The notes beneath the pieces were generated by a model. The model was not told the DNA's origin and did no database searches. It saw nothing but the letters and a program-made list of their open reading frames with translations. Positions 11,101 through 22,728 of a stretch of DNA of 64,000 nucleotides are shown here, piece by piece (positions within the stretch are counted from its first letter, which is position 1; the number at the start of each line of letters is the position of its first letter). This DNA is from Prostheceraeus crozeri (Eukaryota > Platyhelminthes > Polycladida > Euryleptidae). A program made the position numbers and the translations under genes. The stretch lies in assembly GCA_907163375.1 (NCBI GenBank), contig CAJQUW010016879.1:310001-374000 (forward strand), read 5' to 3'.

Positions 11101-11235
11101 GACCAAACGATGGGAGATTACATTCATATTGAGAAAGGCAAAAGGTAACTCCCCTATGTTTTACGGTCCAATTTCTACTAAAGTCCGCATATAAACCAAG
11201 ACAAGTACTTCGCCGTCCCGCGCCTTGAAAGGTCC
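11101..11235 (+). repeat. Short interspersed repeat family, copy
   Basis: Begins GACCAAACGATGGGAGATTA and ends near ACTTCGCCGTCCCGCGCC. The same start and end motifs, about 115-135 bp apart, occur in the foldback at 1213-1540 and on the minus strand at 56795-56930. There is no coding potential. A SINE or a small non-autonomous DNA element are both possible. Confidence 0.6.
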
Positions 11236-12330
11236 CTAGAACTAGTGGACGTTTAGAAATTTATCGGAAACGGCAAAAAATGCAGAAAACTGGCAAGTAC
11301 ACTGTACAAATATCTTGAAATATAACGATAATGAGCTTGTACAGCTATATACAGCATCAGCTATATACAGCAAATCTATTTACCGAAATAACTAAATCAT
11401 GAACAAAATAAGGTGTAATGATTTATTACATAATCAACAAAATGCATTACGTGTAACTGAATTTCATAAGCAATTTAAGTCTATGATGGAATTTGAAGGG
11501 GTGTCGGGCTTTGAACTAGGACAAAAGGGTCCTATTTCTTTTCGATGAATAACCACAAAATTTAGTTTTTGAACTTCACTTTATTGTCATTAGACTTTCA
11601 GTTATTATGCAGTGACGGTTTTTGATAGTCAAAACAATGATTCCATTACTGTTGTGAAGTAAAAACTATGTAGCATAATTTGAATGAATGCTGATCATCA
11701 AAATGTCGCATTTTCATAAATTATTAGTTCATAAATTATGTAATTTGATTCTGAGGATATGGAGGATTCGCACTTTACAGAAGCTACATGTACATTACAT
11801 GATAAAAACGCGGTCATTTTGGCAGTTATTGATTTTTGCTTAACTACTCCGCGTTTTTCCTAAATGCTGTTCTATCCCTTGCATTGCGCTGTAAATTATG
11901 CATTTTTACTAGTGTTTTCTATTCATTGCACTTTTTCTTTCTTGCTATAAAATTTTGCTTCATATAGCTTATAATATCTCTAGCTCATTATATTTTGCAT
12001 TTTCTAGCACTTCTTCAAGAGAATGTCTATAATGCCTCACAATGTGTCGATGTTATGCGAATATCATTGTAGGCTTCACACCTTGCTTTTCACCTAGAGT
12101 CAAAAATTAGACAAATCGATGGATTAATTGAATCGAGGAAGGAAAAGACTACCAAAACTGAAGGAATACAACCGTGAGAGTCGTAAGACTGCCTGATATT
12201 TTTCACATATGGTCTAAATAGATCTTGTAATTAATGCAAGGATGCATGTCAAATCTTGTGAAGGGAATATTCTATGAGATGGAAAGCAATAATGACAAAA
12301 CACCGTTTATTTACCGATGAAAGTCATTTT
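11236..12330. other. Unassigned spacer
   Basis: AT-rich, no recognised coding or element ends. Confidence 0.5.
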
Positions 12331-12434
12331 GACCAGAAACTCCCTAGAAAAACAGACAATTTACGGTCTCGATGTGTAAAAGAATTTTATTTTGAAAACC
12401 TCTATGGGTCTTTGGCGTCCTGCGTCTTCTGAAG
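12331..12434 (+). repeat. Short interspersed repeat family, decayed copy
   Basis: Starts GACCAGAAACTCCCTAG and ends CTTTGGCGTCCTGCGTCTTC, in the same order and spacing as the copies at 11101 and 56930, but with more differences. Confidence 0.4.
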
Positions 12435-13305
12435 TCGAAGTTGGCGTCAGCTGACAAGTGTGTTGCTTGTCTTGAGTGAATTCATCGAAATGTGAAGTCA
12501 GACTGTAGAAAGGTAATTCTTGTTTCCTACTTTATTTGTACTAAATACCTTGTACATCATATTCAATTCATGAAAACGACTATGCACTTTATGGAACATA
12601 ATCAGCATTGCATAAGTAATTCAGAAATTGCTTAATTTCCATTTATGTTGATTAAATGCAGAATGATCACTTCAAAGAAGTTTCATGATTATCCGCTTCA
12701 TTCATGTCAATACAGCGTAATCAGGTTACGTGAAAATTCAAGTTGTGTAATTTGAAGGTGTGCCGTCACAGAGAAAGAGAACTTTGGTATCACGAACATG
12801 CAGGTCTGACATTCAAGGAGTTAATTTTATTATTTTATTGAATAAATTAAATAAATTTATTGATTAAGTTATGAAAAATTATTATTTAAATATTTTATTT
12901 ATAATATATTAAATAAATTTTGTTTCATCTTATCCAGTATTTGCCATACAACAGCCCCTCGCTAATTACATTTTATGAAGGCATGGCAGATACTTCCTTC
13001 TTTTCAAATATAGTGTCGAAAGTGATGAGCTACATTTGTACATTAAATCCATTATGCGTACATGCACTTGTGGTATGCTGTGTATATTTATTCTGCGTCA
13101 CAGTATGAAGGGGCAAATATGAAAGGGACAACTGATATGCTCAACAGGTAATGTAAGTTTTGATATGAAACAGTTGACACTATTGATTCATGTTTAAAGG
13201 CCCCAGCGTCTTGAAAATGCAGCTGCATTATTTTCTTGAAATATAAAAACTTGCGTAGGCTGCGTATATATCTACTTATGAAAACGCTAGTTCGCGTTAT
13301 TGTAT
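12435..13305. other. Spacer with very AT-rich patch
   Basis: 12815-12925 is almost pure A/T (TTTATT/AATAAA runs). No gene is recognised. Confidence 0.5.
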
Positions 13306-13488
13306 GGCCTCAGCAACACTGCGAGCTTTTCCAAGCGTTTCCGAGCAAAGCATTTTGCAGCAAATATAAAGTCATGATGGCAGCAGTTGCAGACAAACGA
13401 GCAAAGCAAACCAGAGCGATTAATGGCTTGCGGACATGCGTTTGTTCGGGACGCTCATGTTTGCTTTGCTTTCAGTGTAACTGAGGCC
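13306..13488. mobile_element. Small non-autonomous DNA element with GGCCTCAG ends
   Basis: The left end GGCCTCAGCAACACTG and the right end (reverse complement) GGCCTCAGTTACACTG form 16-bp terminal inverted repeats with two mismatches. Inside, GAGCAAAGCAAAC and its complement also pair. Ends of this kind are seen in PIF/Harbinger-type miniature elements. The flanks (TAT left, TAA right) are compatible with a 3-bp T-A rich target but do not prove it. The 183-bp element has no gene of its own. Confidence 0.65.
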
Positions 13489-14150
13489 TAATATGTTATC
13501 TTGTTTACACTATTTTGTAATTAATAGGTAACGGATGTATTACATTCGATTAGGATGAAATGACCTTGATCAACTTCTGAAATGCATCAATCATGTCTAG
13601 ACATTTTGAAATCAATCGCAAGTAGATTCAGAATCGCAATTGCAGCGGTTGAGAACAGCAAAGCTTTTCGACCTTTTCATAAGCATCGAACTAATTCGTA
13701 GGAAACAGAAGCTAGGCTATCGGCAGCAGTTGATCAATCGGAAGATGGTTACTGCAACAATGCGCACAGAATTTTATCTTCAGATGTTCTATGTCCCAAC
13801 ACTAACGAAACGTAGACAAAATTGAAATTGAAGCACCTTGGAGCCCCACTACATTTAGTACTATCCGACAGCTAGGATGAAACAACTCCAGTGAATCTTT
13901 CTTCATCTTTTGACTTTATGGCTCCTTTGCATTCGTTTCCTTGAGCAACTGCTTGTGATCCGTGTGGCTTGAGAGTACAGCATGAAAAGTTATTTTTCCC
14001 AGAAGCCTGAGTCCTTCTCTTCGACACCTGGTCAATCTGTTGATCTCCTGTAAAACACCAAGAAATTCCGCCTTTCCTCACCGGTTGGAGTTTAACGGCT
14101 TTGATTAATACAAAATTGACAAATAGCTGTTGGTTAAGTTTGCGGCCGTC
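13489..14150. other. Unassigned spacer
   Basis: No recognised features; the distal part may be upstream sequence of the LINE that follows. Confidence 0.4.
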
Positions 14151-14890
14151 TCACTACAAAGTGCATCTGCTCTAGAATTAAGTCTGCAGCTTCTGAATAT
14201 TTTGATCCTATCCATCCAGGAATGGCTTGCCGTTTTGGAACTGAGAAATTATGCATCGGACCAGATTGCTCTTAGAAAAGAATTGGAATGAGGATTACTT
14301 TTGTCATCTAAAAGTGGAGAAAGCAAATGCGTTTAGCATTGTTTGCCGTCAATCAGTGCTGAATCAGTGTCTGTAACATTTTCCATTTATTTATAAATGG
14401 GTGAGTTGGTGTTGCATAAAACAATCTCATCTTTGGCATCAGCATGACCGCCTAAACTCAGCACAGGGTGCTCAACAAGGTGACCATGTAGGTCCTAGAT
14501 CCTCTTCTAAGGCAAATAAATTCAACTGTCCGTTTATCATTATTGGTATTTGGACGGTGGCATTTTCGCAGGACACAAAGAGGAAGTGATGATTCAAGCG
14601 CACAAATTGCTAGAAAAGGAGTCACAAAACATCGGACTTATCGTCCAGCCCCATAAGTGTAAGCTATTCCATCAAGGAAGTATTAGTGGCTCTAACACTA
14701 ATATCAAACATTTTTCAGTTCCGAACATCGAAATCCTTGGATTACGTATTGGTGAACCCATGTTTTGTCAAATATTTGTACACCTGATGTGTCAAAAGCC
14801 AGGAAGCATTTGGACAAGATAACTGAACTGCACGTATTCCAACGTAGTGATATCTGTGATAGTTGATTGTTCATTCCGATTTCCATATGT
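14150..14890 (+). mobile_element. Non-LTR reverse transcriptase, palm domain (5' part of split element)
   Basis: Several frames of the plus strand together show palm motifs in order: LKVEKANAFSIVCRQ near 14305-14350 (motif A, normally LK-D--NAFN--DR, so the Asp is replaced), GAQQGDHVGP near 14470-14500 (motif B, normally GVQQGDPLGP), YLDGGIFAG at about 14548 (motif C, normally YLDDG, second Asp replaced by Gly), then GLIVQPHKCKLFH (motif D/thumb). At least one frameshift separates motifs B and C. The substitutions in A and C mean it is inactive. The family is the YLDDG-type LINE common in aquatic invertebrates; its downstream part continues after the insertion at 14921. Confidence 0.65.
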
Positions 14891-14920
14891 TGTAAATAGT
14901 CCCGTTTCCATAGTTTAATA

Positions 14921-16010
14921 CAGTAGAATTCGCATATATCGGCGCCTCAAGGGACAGACGAAAACCGCCGATATACGCGAACCGCCGATATATGCGAACT
15001 CCCTGAATTTTGAAGTTTTGTGAAATCTACACGAGCTCTGAGATCATGCCATGCATCATACAATGTATATACGTGTTTATTGACTCATGAATTGCGTTGC
15101 TATACTTAAAAAACAATACATGATAGACTTATTGTATTGTCCAACAAGTACAGTGTACATGCAATTGTTGTGTGTAATCAATAGATATCTAAAAAAAAAT
15201 TGGGTGTGTGCAAACTGATGCTGCAAACGTAAAGTATCGCCGGGAAAATATCATATCACTTGTTTTGTCAAAAACTGAGTATGCTTTTAGAATCAAGAAG
15301 ATTGATGCTTCTTATGCCTGCACCTTTATATATAGCTATGAAAAAAGAAGAGTATGCATAAATATCATAAATCAAGAGGAGTCACGAGTCACAAAAACCA
15401 TAGAGATGGATGGGGTGGCGAGCGAGAGCCGCTTCCTGAAGAGAGAAGACATGCGAACTCAACAACAATTTCGACGATAGCTTGCTCGGTTTGATGAGCA
15501 AACATTGATGAAGTCAGAGTCAATGATAATAGCATCGTAGTGGTTAGGCGTTGAAATGAATATAACAAAACAATGAAATACTAATTATGATGAAATTATC
15601 AGTGAGTGATGAGCAGTTAGCCTCTATACAGTACTCTCCCTACTTCTTATCTTACAATACAATTTTGAACAAACAAACAAACCAAAGATGAATTGTTTGA
15701 TCGAATAAATTTTTTTTCCACCATAATTTTTAGAATAGTTTAGAATCGTTAGAATCGGATAAGCCTCTACAGAATCTACTACTGTCATACTAGTGACTCT
15801 TTTAGCTAAACACATCGCTTTTAGGGAAAAAAAGGAATTCGCTTGAATCCAGGAAATTTTCCGGACAAATAAAATTCTTTTTTTTTGGAAGAAGGCGAAA
15901 TATGCGCGAAGCCGATATATCGAATCGCCGATATAGAAAATCCCGATATAGACGAAAGGGATAATATAGAAAAATCAACCGCTGATAAAGCCGATAAAGA
16001 AGAATTGATA
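14921..16010. mobile_element. Tigger/pogo-like non-autonomous insertion, right end uncertain
   Basis: A TA dinucleotide (14919-14920) is followed by CAGTAGAATTCGCATATATC and repeated CGCCGATATA..CGCGAAC units, resembling Tigger/pogo ends. Near 15895-15960 the complementary-type text reappears (GCCGATATATCGAATCGCCG, CCGATATAG), suggesting a decayed right terminal repeat. No transposase is recognised inside. It separates the two halves of a reverse transcriptase. The right boundary is a guess. Confidence 0.4.
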
Positions 16011-16259
16011 TAAGATTTTGCCGGCCGATGCGAAACTTAATATTGATAATTCTTTCATGCCTTGGATTTACACTTGTGCGTTTTAGTTCTATGGTATCTT
16101 TCGATGACTGTGTTATCTTTGACATTTTTGAATTCTCAGTTAAGTTTATTCGAATCATACACAACCAATTTTGTTGTTGAACCATTGATTTCTCCGTGTT
16201 AGTCACAAAATTTCTAATCGGTTTTCTTGCAATTCTAAGAAAATAATACAAGAAAGATC

Positions 16260-16626
16260 AATAACTTTTTGTGAATAAATATTTGGCGAATCTGCAGTTT
16301 CCCTTTTGATTGGTCAAAGGACAGATCCTAAAAAAGCATTAGCAGGTGAAACTGCCACAAATTTGCTCAGCTTTATCACGATCCCCAAGTGTCAGTTGCT
16401 TTGCTGCAAGGACTATTCAATCAAAGGAAACCTTAGATTCTTTTTGACAAAAAAATTCGTTAAGACTTTCGAAGATGATGCAGCTATTGCATGGAGCCAT
16501 GTTCGGCTTAAGCCAAGTAATGGAGGTTTTGGTCTGCGCTCAACAGTGAAACATTCTACAGCAGCCTATATATCATCCGTGTTTCATTCGGTCTCAGGCC
16601 AATATATTTGTAATTCCGCATGCTAA
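16260..16626 (+). mobile_element. Non-LTR reverse transcriptase, post-palm region (3' part of split element)
   Basis: The frame 16306-16626 ends with AIAWSHVRLKPSNGGFGLRS followed by TVKHSTAAYISSVFHS. In YLDDG-type LINE proteins the segment after the thumb has 'lP...GGLGLRS...haPAAYLaS', so this is the continuation of 14150-14890. It ends at a stop after 16626. The 16627-16902 open frame downstream matches nothing I know but may be more of the same element. Confidence 0.6.
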
Positions 16627-19600
16627 TTGCATACTACAAACAATATTGCCGTAGCGAGTACAACAGTAAGATCTTTCCTTGACATCGCTGAAAGTCGCAA
16701 GCACTCCTCCGACGACTCGAAATGTTCAGATCTCGGATGGAGACACCTATCTCCTGTCTCTTTTCGGAGAGAGGTGGAAGGAGTCGAAAGATGTTCTTTT
16801 GTGAATTGGTGGGAAATATCCATGACTGGATCCCGCTTTTCTGAAGTTAAGAGCAGCAGAAAATCTGGTGGCCTAGATGCACTGCAATGCCCGATCGTTT
16901 AGGCAATGCAAAATTGGTCATCAAGAACTTGCCATTGCTGGCAAACCTATTAGGTTATGACCAAGATTTCTTTTTCTTAAAGTTTATGTGCCTATTTTTG
17001 TATCAGGATTGTTTTAATGGAGCTTAGTAGGACAATGATTTGATGATTTCAAGCTTTCATAATTAATTACATTTTTGCTTTTTTTACCATGACTTTTTCT
17101 TCGGTAACATGCACAGTCATTGTTCATTGCTCTCATAGGTATGAAATATACTATATAATTCTGAATCGCAACTAATGCTTCCATTCACACATTTGAATAA
17201 AGCCGAAGTTATATGTACACATTTTTACTTTTTGGATATGGATTGGTCACGTTCTTTTATGAATTTCATAAATTCTACCATGAAGAACTGAAGTCAATGG
17301 CTGCTACAAAGGCAAGTGGATGCAGAATTTATTGAGAGATTATTGGTCATTAGACATTATTGATTGCCATTCAAAAGAAATTATATTAGAACTCAGCGCT
17401 AAAATCGCCACAGAAAGCTGAATATTTTCACTGTTAGCTGGCACTTCTTGATTTAGCACTCTGCCTACGATATACATATACTCTGAAAAATTGATCACAG
17501 TTCGAAAGGGCAATGCTGCTCCAATCAAAATTAATAAACTTTCCATGATTTTCAAAATGTTTTTCACAAGATGTTTAGATATGTCAAATGTGCAAGCGAA
17601 TCATTGCTCTAACGCAAATGTTTGGACGTCCTTACATTCAGTTTTTTAATACACTTCAAATGAGATATCTGATGCAACTGCTTATTAGAGCAGGCGAAAA
17701 AGTGATGACATAGATATCCCTAGAAATCATTACGCTCAACTTATACACTTTCTTTGGTTATTTACATGTATTTCAAGACTTCAAAGCGACACATTAATTA
17801 GACATCACTGTTAATTTCCTATCAAAACAGTCTGATCTTATAATCCTGAAAATTCATCAAAATCGAATCATCACCCCTTTGGACTCATGTTCATAATTGA
17901 TGAAATATGTTATTGAAGTAAAATTGAAGTATATGAATTGAAATACAAATGAATGTCAATGGTCATTGTTCTTGAAATCAATTTAGAATGTAAATCGAAG
18001 AGAAAAGGCCTACATCTAAAATCAGATTTCTTAATTGTAATCTGTGTCAGATAAAAGATGGCGAACTAATAATCATCGTTACATGCAAGTGTGATGATAA
18101 TAAAACTGCATTAACCAGAAAAAATTGGCTATGATGAAAAACAGAGCAGAATGTCAGATTTAATTCATAACAGCATGGCACTTTAAGCATCTTAAGCACT
18201 ACAAGGAAGATGAATCGCAAATATCATACTTCGGAAAGGAAAAGATGTAAAAAATAGCACCTTCTTACATGAAAGCCAAAGTCTTTGTCTCACTGTTGTA
18301 CTTGTGTGGATGATACATTCCGGCATCCCTGGTGCCATTAACTCTTCCGGTGACACAGGTTTCCTCGATAGCCAATGCCAGTGACGAAATATTCGTAAGG
18401 GATTTTAGTGGCGTTGAGTGTCAGTCAAGCATTATTGAGACTGTTGTAAGTGCTTATCATTGCTAGCAAGTCACACACTAGAGTTTGGGACATCCAAAAC
18501 CGCGTAGGGGGAACTCGATGTATTTGGGTTTATTTTTCACAGGCTTAGTACGGGTATTGTATTTAATTCGAAAGAAAATTAATTTTGCATGGGAGTTCCT
18601 TGGAAATTTCAGAATTAATTCATTGGTAATAACGCAGGCGATATTCTCTTCATAAGGTCTGAACTTTCATTCCATAGCGCATCCTGGGAATTGTCAAAAT
18701 CTCAGTTTCTGACTAATGGACCAAAGAAACGGACCTTCAAACTTCATCCTGCTCTCAAAGAACATTGGGAAATCTTTTATCATTATTACAATCGCTCGAC
18801 GTTACGTGAACCATGATATTGGCAAAATTAAACAAAATCCATATAACATACTACCAATTTAGAATATGTCGTTTTTCTTATTTAATTGACAAAGATTTCT
18901 CTGAGTTTTATATGGCTCATCATAATAAGTCATGATCAATGTTCGCAATCGACTGTTTCCAATTTTTAAAGGTTCAAAAGCAAACTCTCGTTCCGTTGGT
19001 ATTTTCATAAAGCAAACCGCTTGAAAGAGCAAACTTTGCATCTTCCAAACATCCTTATCTCATGGGCATGTAGAATACATCCATCTATCTACAGACATGC
19101 ATCATAGACATCTAGAAATTGAACAGTGGATCTGGTTAAGAACATTTCAAAATTACATTTCGAACATCACATATTCAATAGTAGAATCTGTTCTTTCAAA
19201 TTCAAATTTGGATTTTTAAAACAAATTCAGATTCTTTTGCAATATGGTGACAGTAATCATTAAAGAAAGTTTTCAAGGTGCCAGTTTTTACAAGATTGAT
19301 ATTATTGTGACATATTGATATTATCCTAGATCAACCTGGATATTGAACTGTATTTTTCGTACAACAACTATACATTGTCCAGTTCACTGTAAAAAATGAA
19401 AATGACATTAGCAGTAGCATTACGAGTAAAGGTTGTCAAGCATGAAAACACTACTATTTCGTGAGTTGTGACAAAAATTGTAGAATTAGTTTCTTGTCAA
19501 TTCTTGAATTACCGGTGTATTTATGAGTATTGTGGATGATGTATGCATAGGGATGGAACTGTCCGCCGGCCCGGCCATGACCACCAAATACAGAAAGTTT

Positions 19601-20634
19601 TTGAACTTTCTTAAACGCATGTCAAGTCGCAGTCTTTAGAGAGGAAAGTGAAGGGCAGATTCTATAGACAACCAAGCTCAATATTTCGACACTGAGTGTG
19701 AGAACATTGAGAAGAACAAATGATGTTGAAATTCACAAGGAACAGTTGGAAGCAGCACCCACCAAAATTATGGTGAAACGAAGAAATGATGCAACGAGGT
19801 GATAACTCACGGGCCGTTGGATAAGGTCTAACTTTATCGCAGACCGTGACCGTGGTTAATCAATAGAAAATAAATATTTACTGTGAACTTTATATCGCGC
19901 AACATGTTGAGTGAATTGCACTTGCTTTAGCAAATATCCTCTTAGCGATTCTGTTAATGTATAAACCATAAAATGGTTCATAACTATGTCGTATTACTTA
20001 TTATTAAAATGGATTTTGTTTGAAGCAAAGTACTAAATAAAAATGGCTCAGTACGCGATGAACTGATAAGGTACTAAATACAACAAAAATTATATAAGTG
20101 ATCAAATACGATTACAGCAGTACCAGATTGTAAGATATCTAAGCAGCACAATGAAATTCCTAAACGCAGAGAACAAAAAAGTTTAAATGTCGATTAAAAT
20201 ATTCAAGGCAATGAAAACTTGATTGCCATAATAATAGTTTCTGTAGACTTCGTAGGTCACATGTAATGGCAATCTTGAAGAAGAGTCGCGGGTCCACACT
20301 GGTCCAGGAGGTGGACAAAATTGGAAAATACAAAAGTTAGAATTCGAATGCAACCGCAATTTTCAATCAAAGATTATACCCATGCACAAAGATAAATGCA
20401 ATTGCTTTTGATATTTATCGTCGTTGGGAGGTATTAGGGAGCTCACAAAGTTGGCTCATTTTTATTGTTTTTTCATATTTTACTTGGTACGGCTTGCATT
20501 ATCTGCGGTGAAAGTGATTAATTCTGATTGCATGCATATATTTACAGCAATGTTTTTTTTCAGTGACGGAGTAGGTTTCCTTGTCCAAATTAATGCTTGT
20601 TAGAAGACTCTAGGTACGTTTGAAAATTTGCGAC
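16627..20634. other. Four kilobases without recognised genes
   Basis: AT-rich. The minus-strand frames 17567-17340 (hydrophobic N-terminus) and 19041-18859 are open but short, without known motifs or clear splice signals. No element ends noticed. Confidence 0.4.
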
Positions 20635-21330
20635 AGACAATTTAATTTTACGTAAAAATGCGAAAAATTACTAAAAATGACGTGTCTTCAAGACAGTGCG
20701 AAAGTATCATGGGCAGCTATGGGCGGCAACCAATATACATTTTTGTGAACTATTTGACATGATAATTCAGAATATATAGATAACTTTTGCCCGAATTTGC
20801 CCCCTTTCCGTTGGTGAGCGAGTGAATATCGCGGTTTTGCTGAATTTTCATAGGCCTACTCACATTGACTATATCATTAGTGCTGCCAACCAAAGCCTCA
20901 GTATTCCATCAAATCACGTATAATGGGTTGAAACATTATTCGATGTCATAAACAGTGTCTTGCACATGTATGTAAGTTCAATTGAAGACCATCATTGCGA
21001 TTTAAATCTTGTAGCTGATCAAATAATGTTGCATGAAAAATAACAAAAAATAGTGAAAGTGACATAATTATCTTCATGATAGTGCGAAAGTATCATGGGC
21101 AGCTATGGGCAGCAACCAATATACATTTTTGCGATCTATTTGATGTGATAATTCAGAATACAAATATAATTTTTGCCCGAATTTGCCCCCTATCCGTTCG
21201 TGAGCCAGTGAAAATCGCGGTTTTGCTGAACTTATCTACATGTAAGTCGACTCAATTTGCCTGTTGACTGTATTAGCAATGATGTCAAACTATTAATGTA
21301 AGATTCAATATTCCAACGAATCATGCACAT
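20635..21330 (+). repeat. Tandem duplication, period about 386 bp
   Basis: The segment beginning AGTGCGAAAGTATCATGGGC occurs at 20695 and 21081. Shared text continues through GCAACCAATATACATTTTTG, TTTTGCCCGAATTTGCCCCC, and ATCGCGGTTTTGCTGAA for about 190 bp; the sequence before each copy (AAAAAT.A..AAA.TGAC) is also related. The two copies differ at scattered positions, so the duplication is not recent. Confidence 0.75.
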
Positions 21331-21380
21331 GACATTTTCAAGTTATCTATATTGTGTTAACATAATCATCTTCCCTATAT

Positions 21381-21434
21381 GTTAATTAATTATTACTAAT
21401 TAATTACTAATTACTAATTAATTATAGTAATTAA
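21381..21434. repeat. TTAATTAC-type simple repeat
   Basis: Irregular repeats of ATTACTAATTA directly precede the LINE 5' UTR and probably mark its insertion point. Confidence 0.7.
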
Positions 21435-21934
21435 TACTCGACTCTGACCGTCGTGTGTGCTGGTCGTGTCTCTCCTGTCTTTGCATGGTCGTTTTCGCTA
21501 TCTGCGTGTTTTGGAGTTTTCTGGTCATTTTTGAATCATTTTTGGTATCGTGTTGATCCTCTTTTTGTGGCAGCTTTCATCGTCTGTTCCGCATTATTCC
21601 TACTTGCTGTGGTTAGCCATAATCCTGGCTTTTTCTCGTCTTTGGGATCTACAAAATAATATTCATCAATCACACCAGTGTCCTTGTGCTGCTACGATAT
21701 TGCTGTCCGCTGACGTCATTGCCTTTTATCTCACTGTCGGCCTATGCAACGTATAGGACTGGCGTGACTTATTACGTCACTTGTAATCAGCTGATCTGAC
21801 GTGAAATTCCATTATCGTCAAAGATTACGGTTCTGGTGTGGTCAGTCCACTCGTGTATCGCGTGTGCAGTCCTGTGGTATTAGATCGGGCTTACGGCTTA
21901 AGGCTCAAGAGTTCGAGTCCTTAGTGAAACTTTT

Positions 21935-22702
21935 TTGTCCTTCCTAATGTCTCTCAACAAGGATATATTTTCGATGTCTGATGACGAATTAATTAGTAGG
22001 AAAAGTTCAATCAGCAAAAATGATTTATTTCAAGCCTTTATCAAACTGCGCTCTCAATCTCAAAACGCACCTGCAATGGATATCGATACCCTGTCTTCGC
22101 TATTAGACAAAAAGCTGAAAGAGAAACTAGACCCATTTTTGGAGAGGTTTGCCAAAATTTCAAAAGAACATGAAGAATTAACGCTAAAATTCAACACATT
22201 TGAAAAGAAACTTCATCTCATTGAGAATTCATTCACTGACAGTATTGAACATATTATCCAAGAAACATCTGAGCGAATGAAAAAACAATAGAATTTAATA
22301 ATTTCTGGACTTCATGAACTTTTAGATGGCTCGTTGGATGACAGAAAAGCGCATGACAAAATGAAATGCGCAGAAATTTTGCGCAATCTTGACTCTTCCA
22401 TAGATGATGTCGATGACATTCGTCGCATCGGTAAAGTGGGTAATTCAAAGCGCATCGTCCTTGTGAAGTTCAAGTCTCTTGACAGTAGAAATTCCGTTTT
22501 ACGTAATGCTAAGAAATTATGGAATATTCCTAACTTCAATCGTGTGTTCATTAACACCGACAAAACACGCTTAGAGCAGAGCAAAGAAAAGTGTCTGAGA
22601 GAAGAACTTGGCATGCGACGTAAAAATAATGAGGATGTCGTGATCTTCCGTGGCCAAGTTATTGCTAGGGCTGATATCAAAAATTTTCAGAGCCGTTTTT
22701 AA
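21935..22702 (+). pseudogene. LINE ORF1 protein, interrupted by one stop codon
   Basis: One frame runs from ATG at 21935 to the stop at 22702, broken by a single TAG at 22289-22291 after codon 118. The first part is charged and helical (KKLKEKLDPFLERFAKISKE onward, heptad-like Leu/Ile/Phe), probably a coiled coil for trimerisation. After the stop comes an RRM-like block starting NLIISGLHE with DIRRIG, RIVLVKFKS and VFINTDKTRLEQSKEK. This layout matches the ORF1 RNA-binding proteins of CR1/L2-type LINEs. Total length about 255 codons. Natural read-through, or a recent loss, could both be true; an alternative ATG at 22334 would give only the distal part. Confidence 0.8.
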
Positions 22703-22728
22703 ATCGAACTTTTTCCTCCAGTCTTCGT

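Noticed and set aside
17340-17567. Hydrophobic minus-strand frame as a membrane protein exon
   Set aside because: Short, no motif, no splice sites seen; AT-rich DNA often gives such frames.
21911-21925. GAGTTCGAGTCC, a B-box-like string in the LINE 5' UTR
   Set aside because: No matching A box or tRNA fold upstream; the arm pairs poorly. Probably chance.
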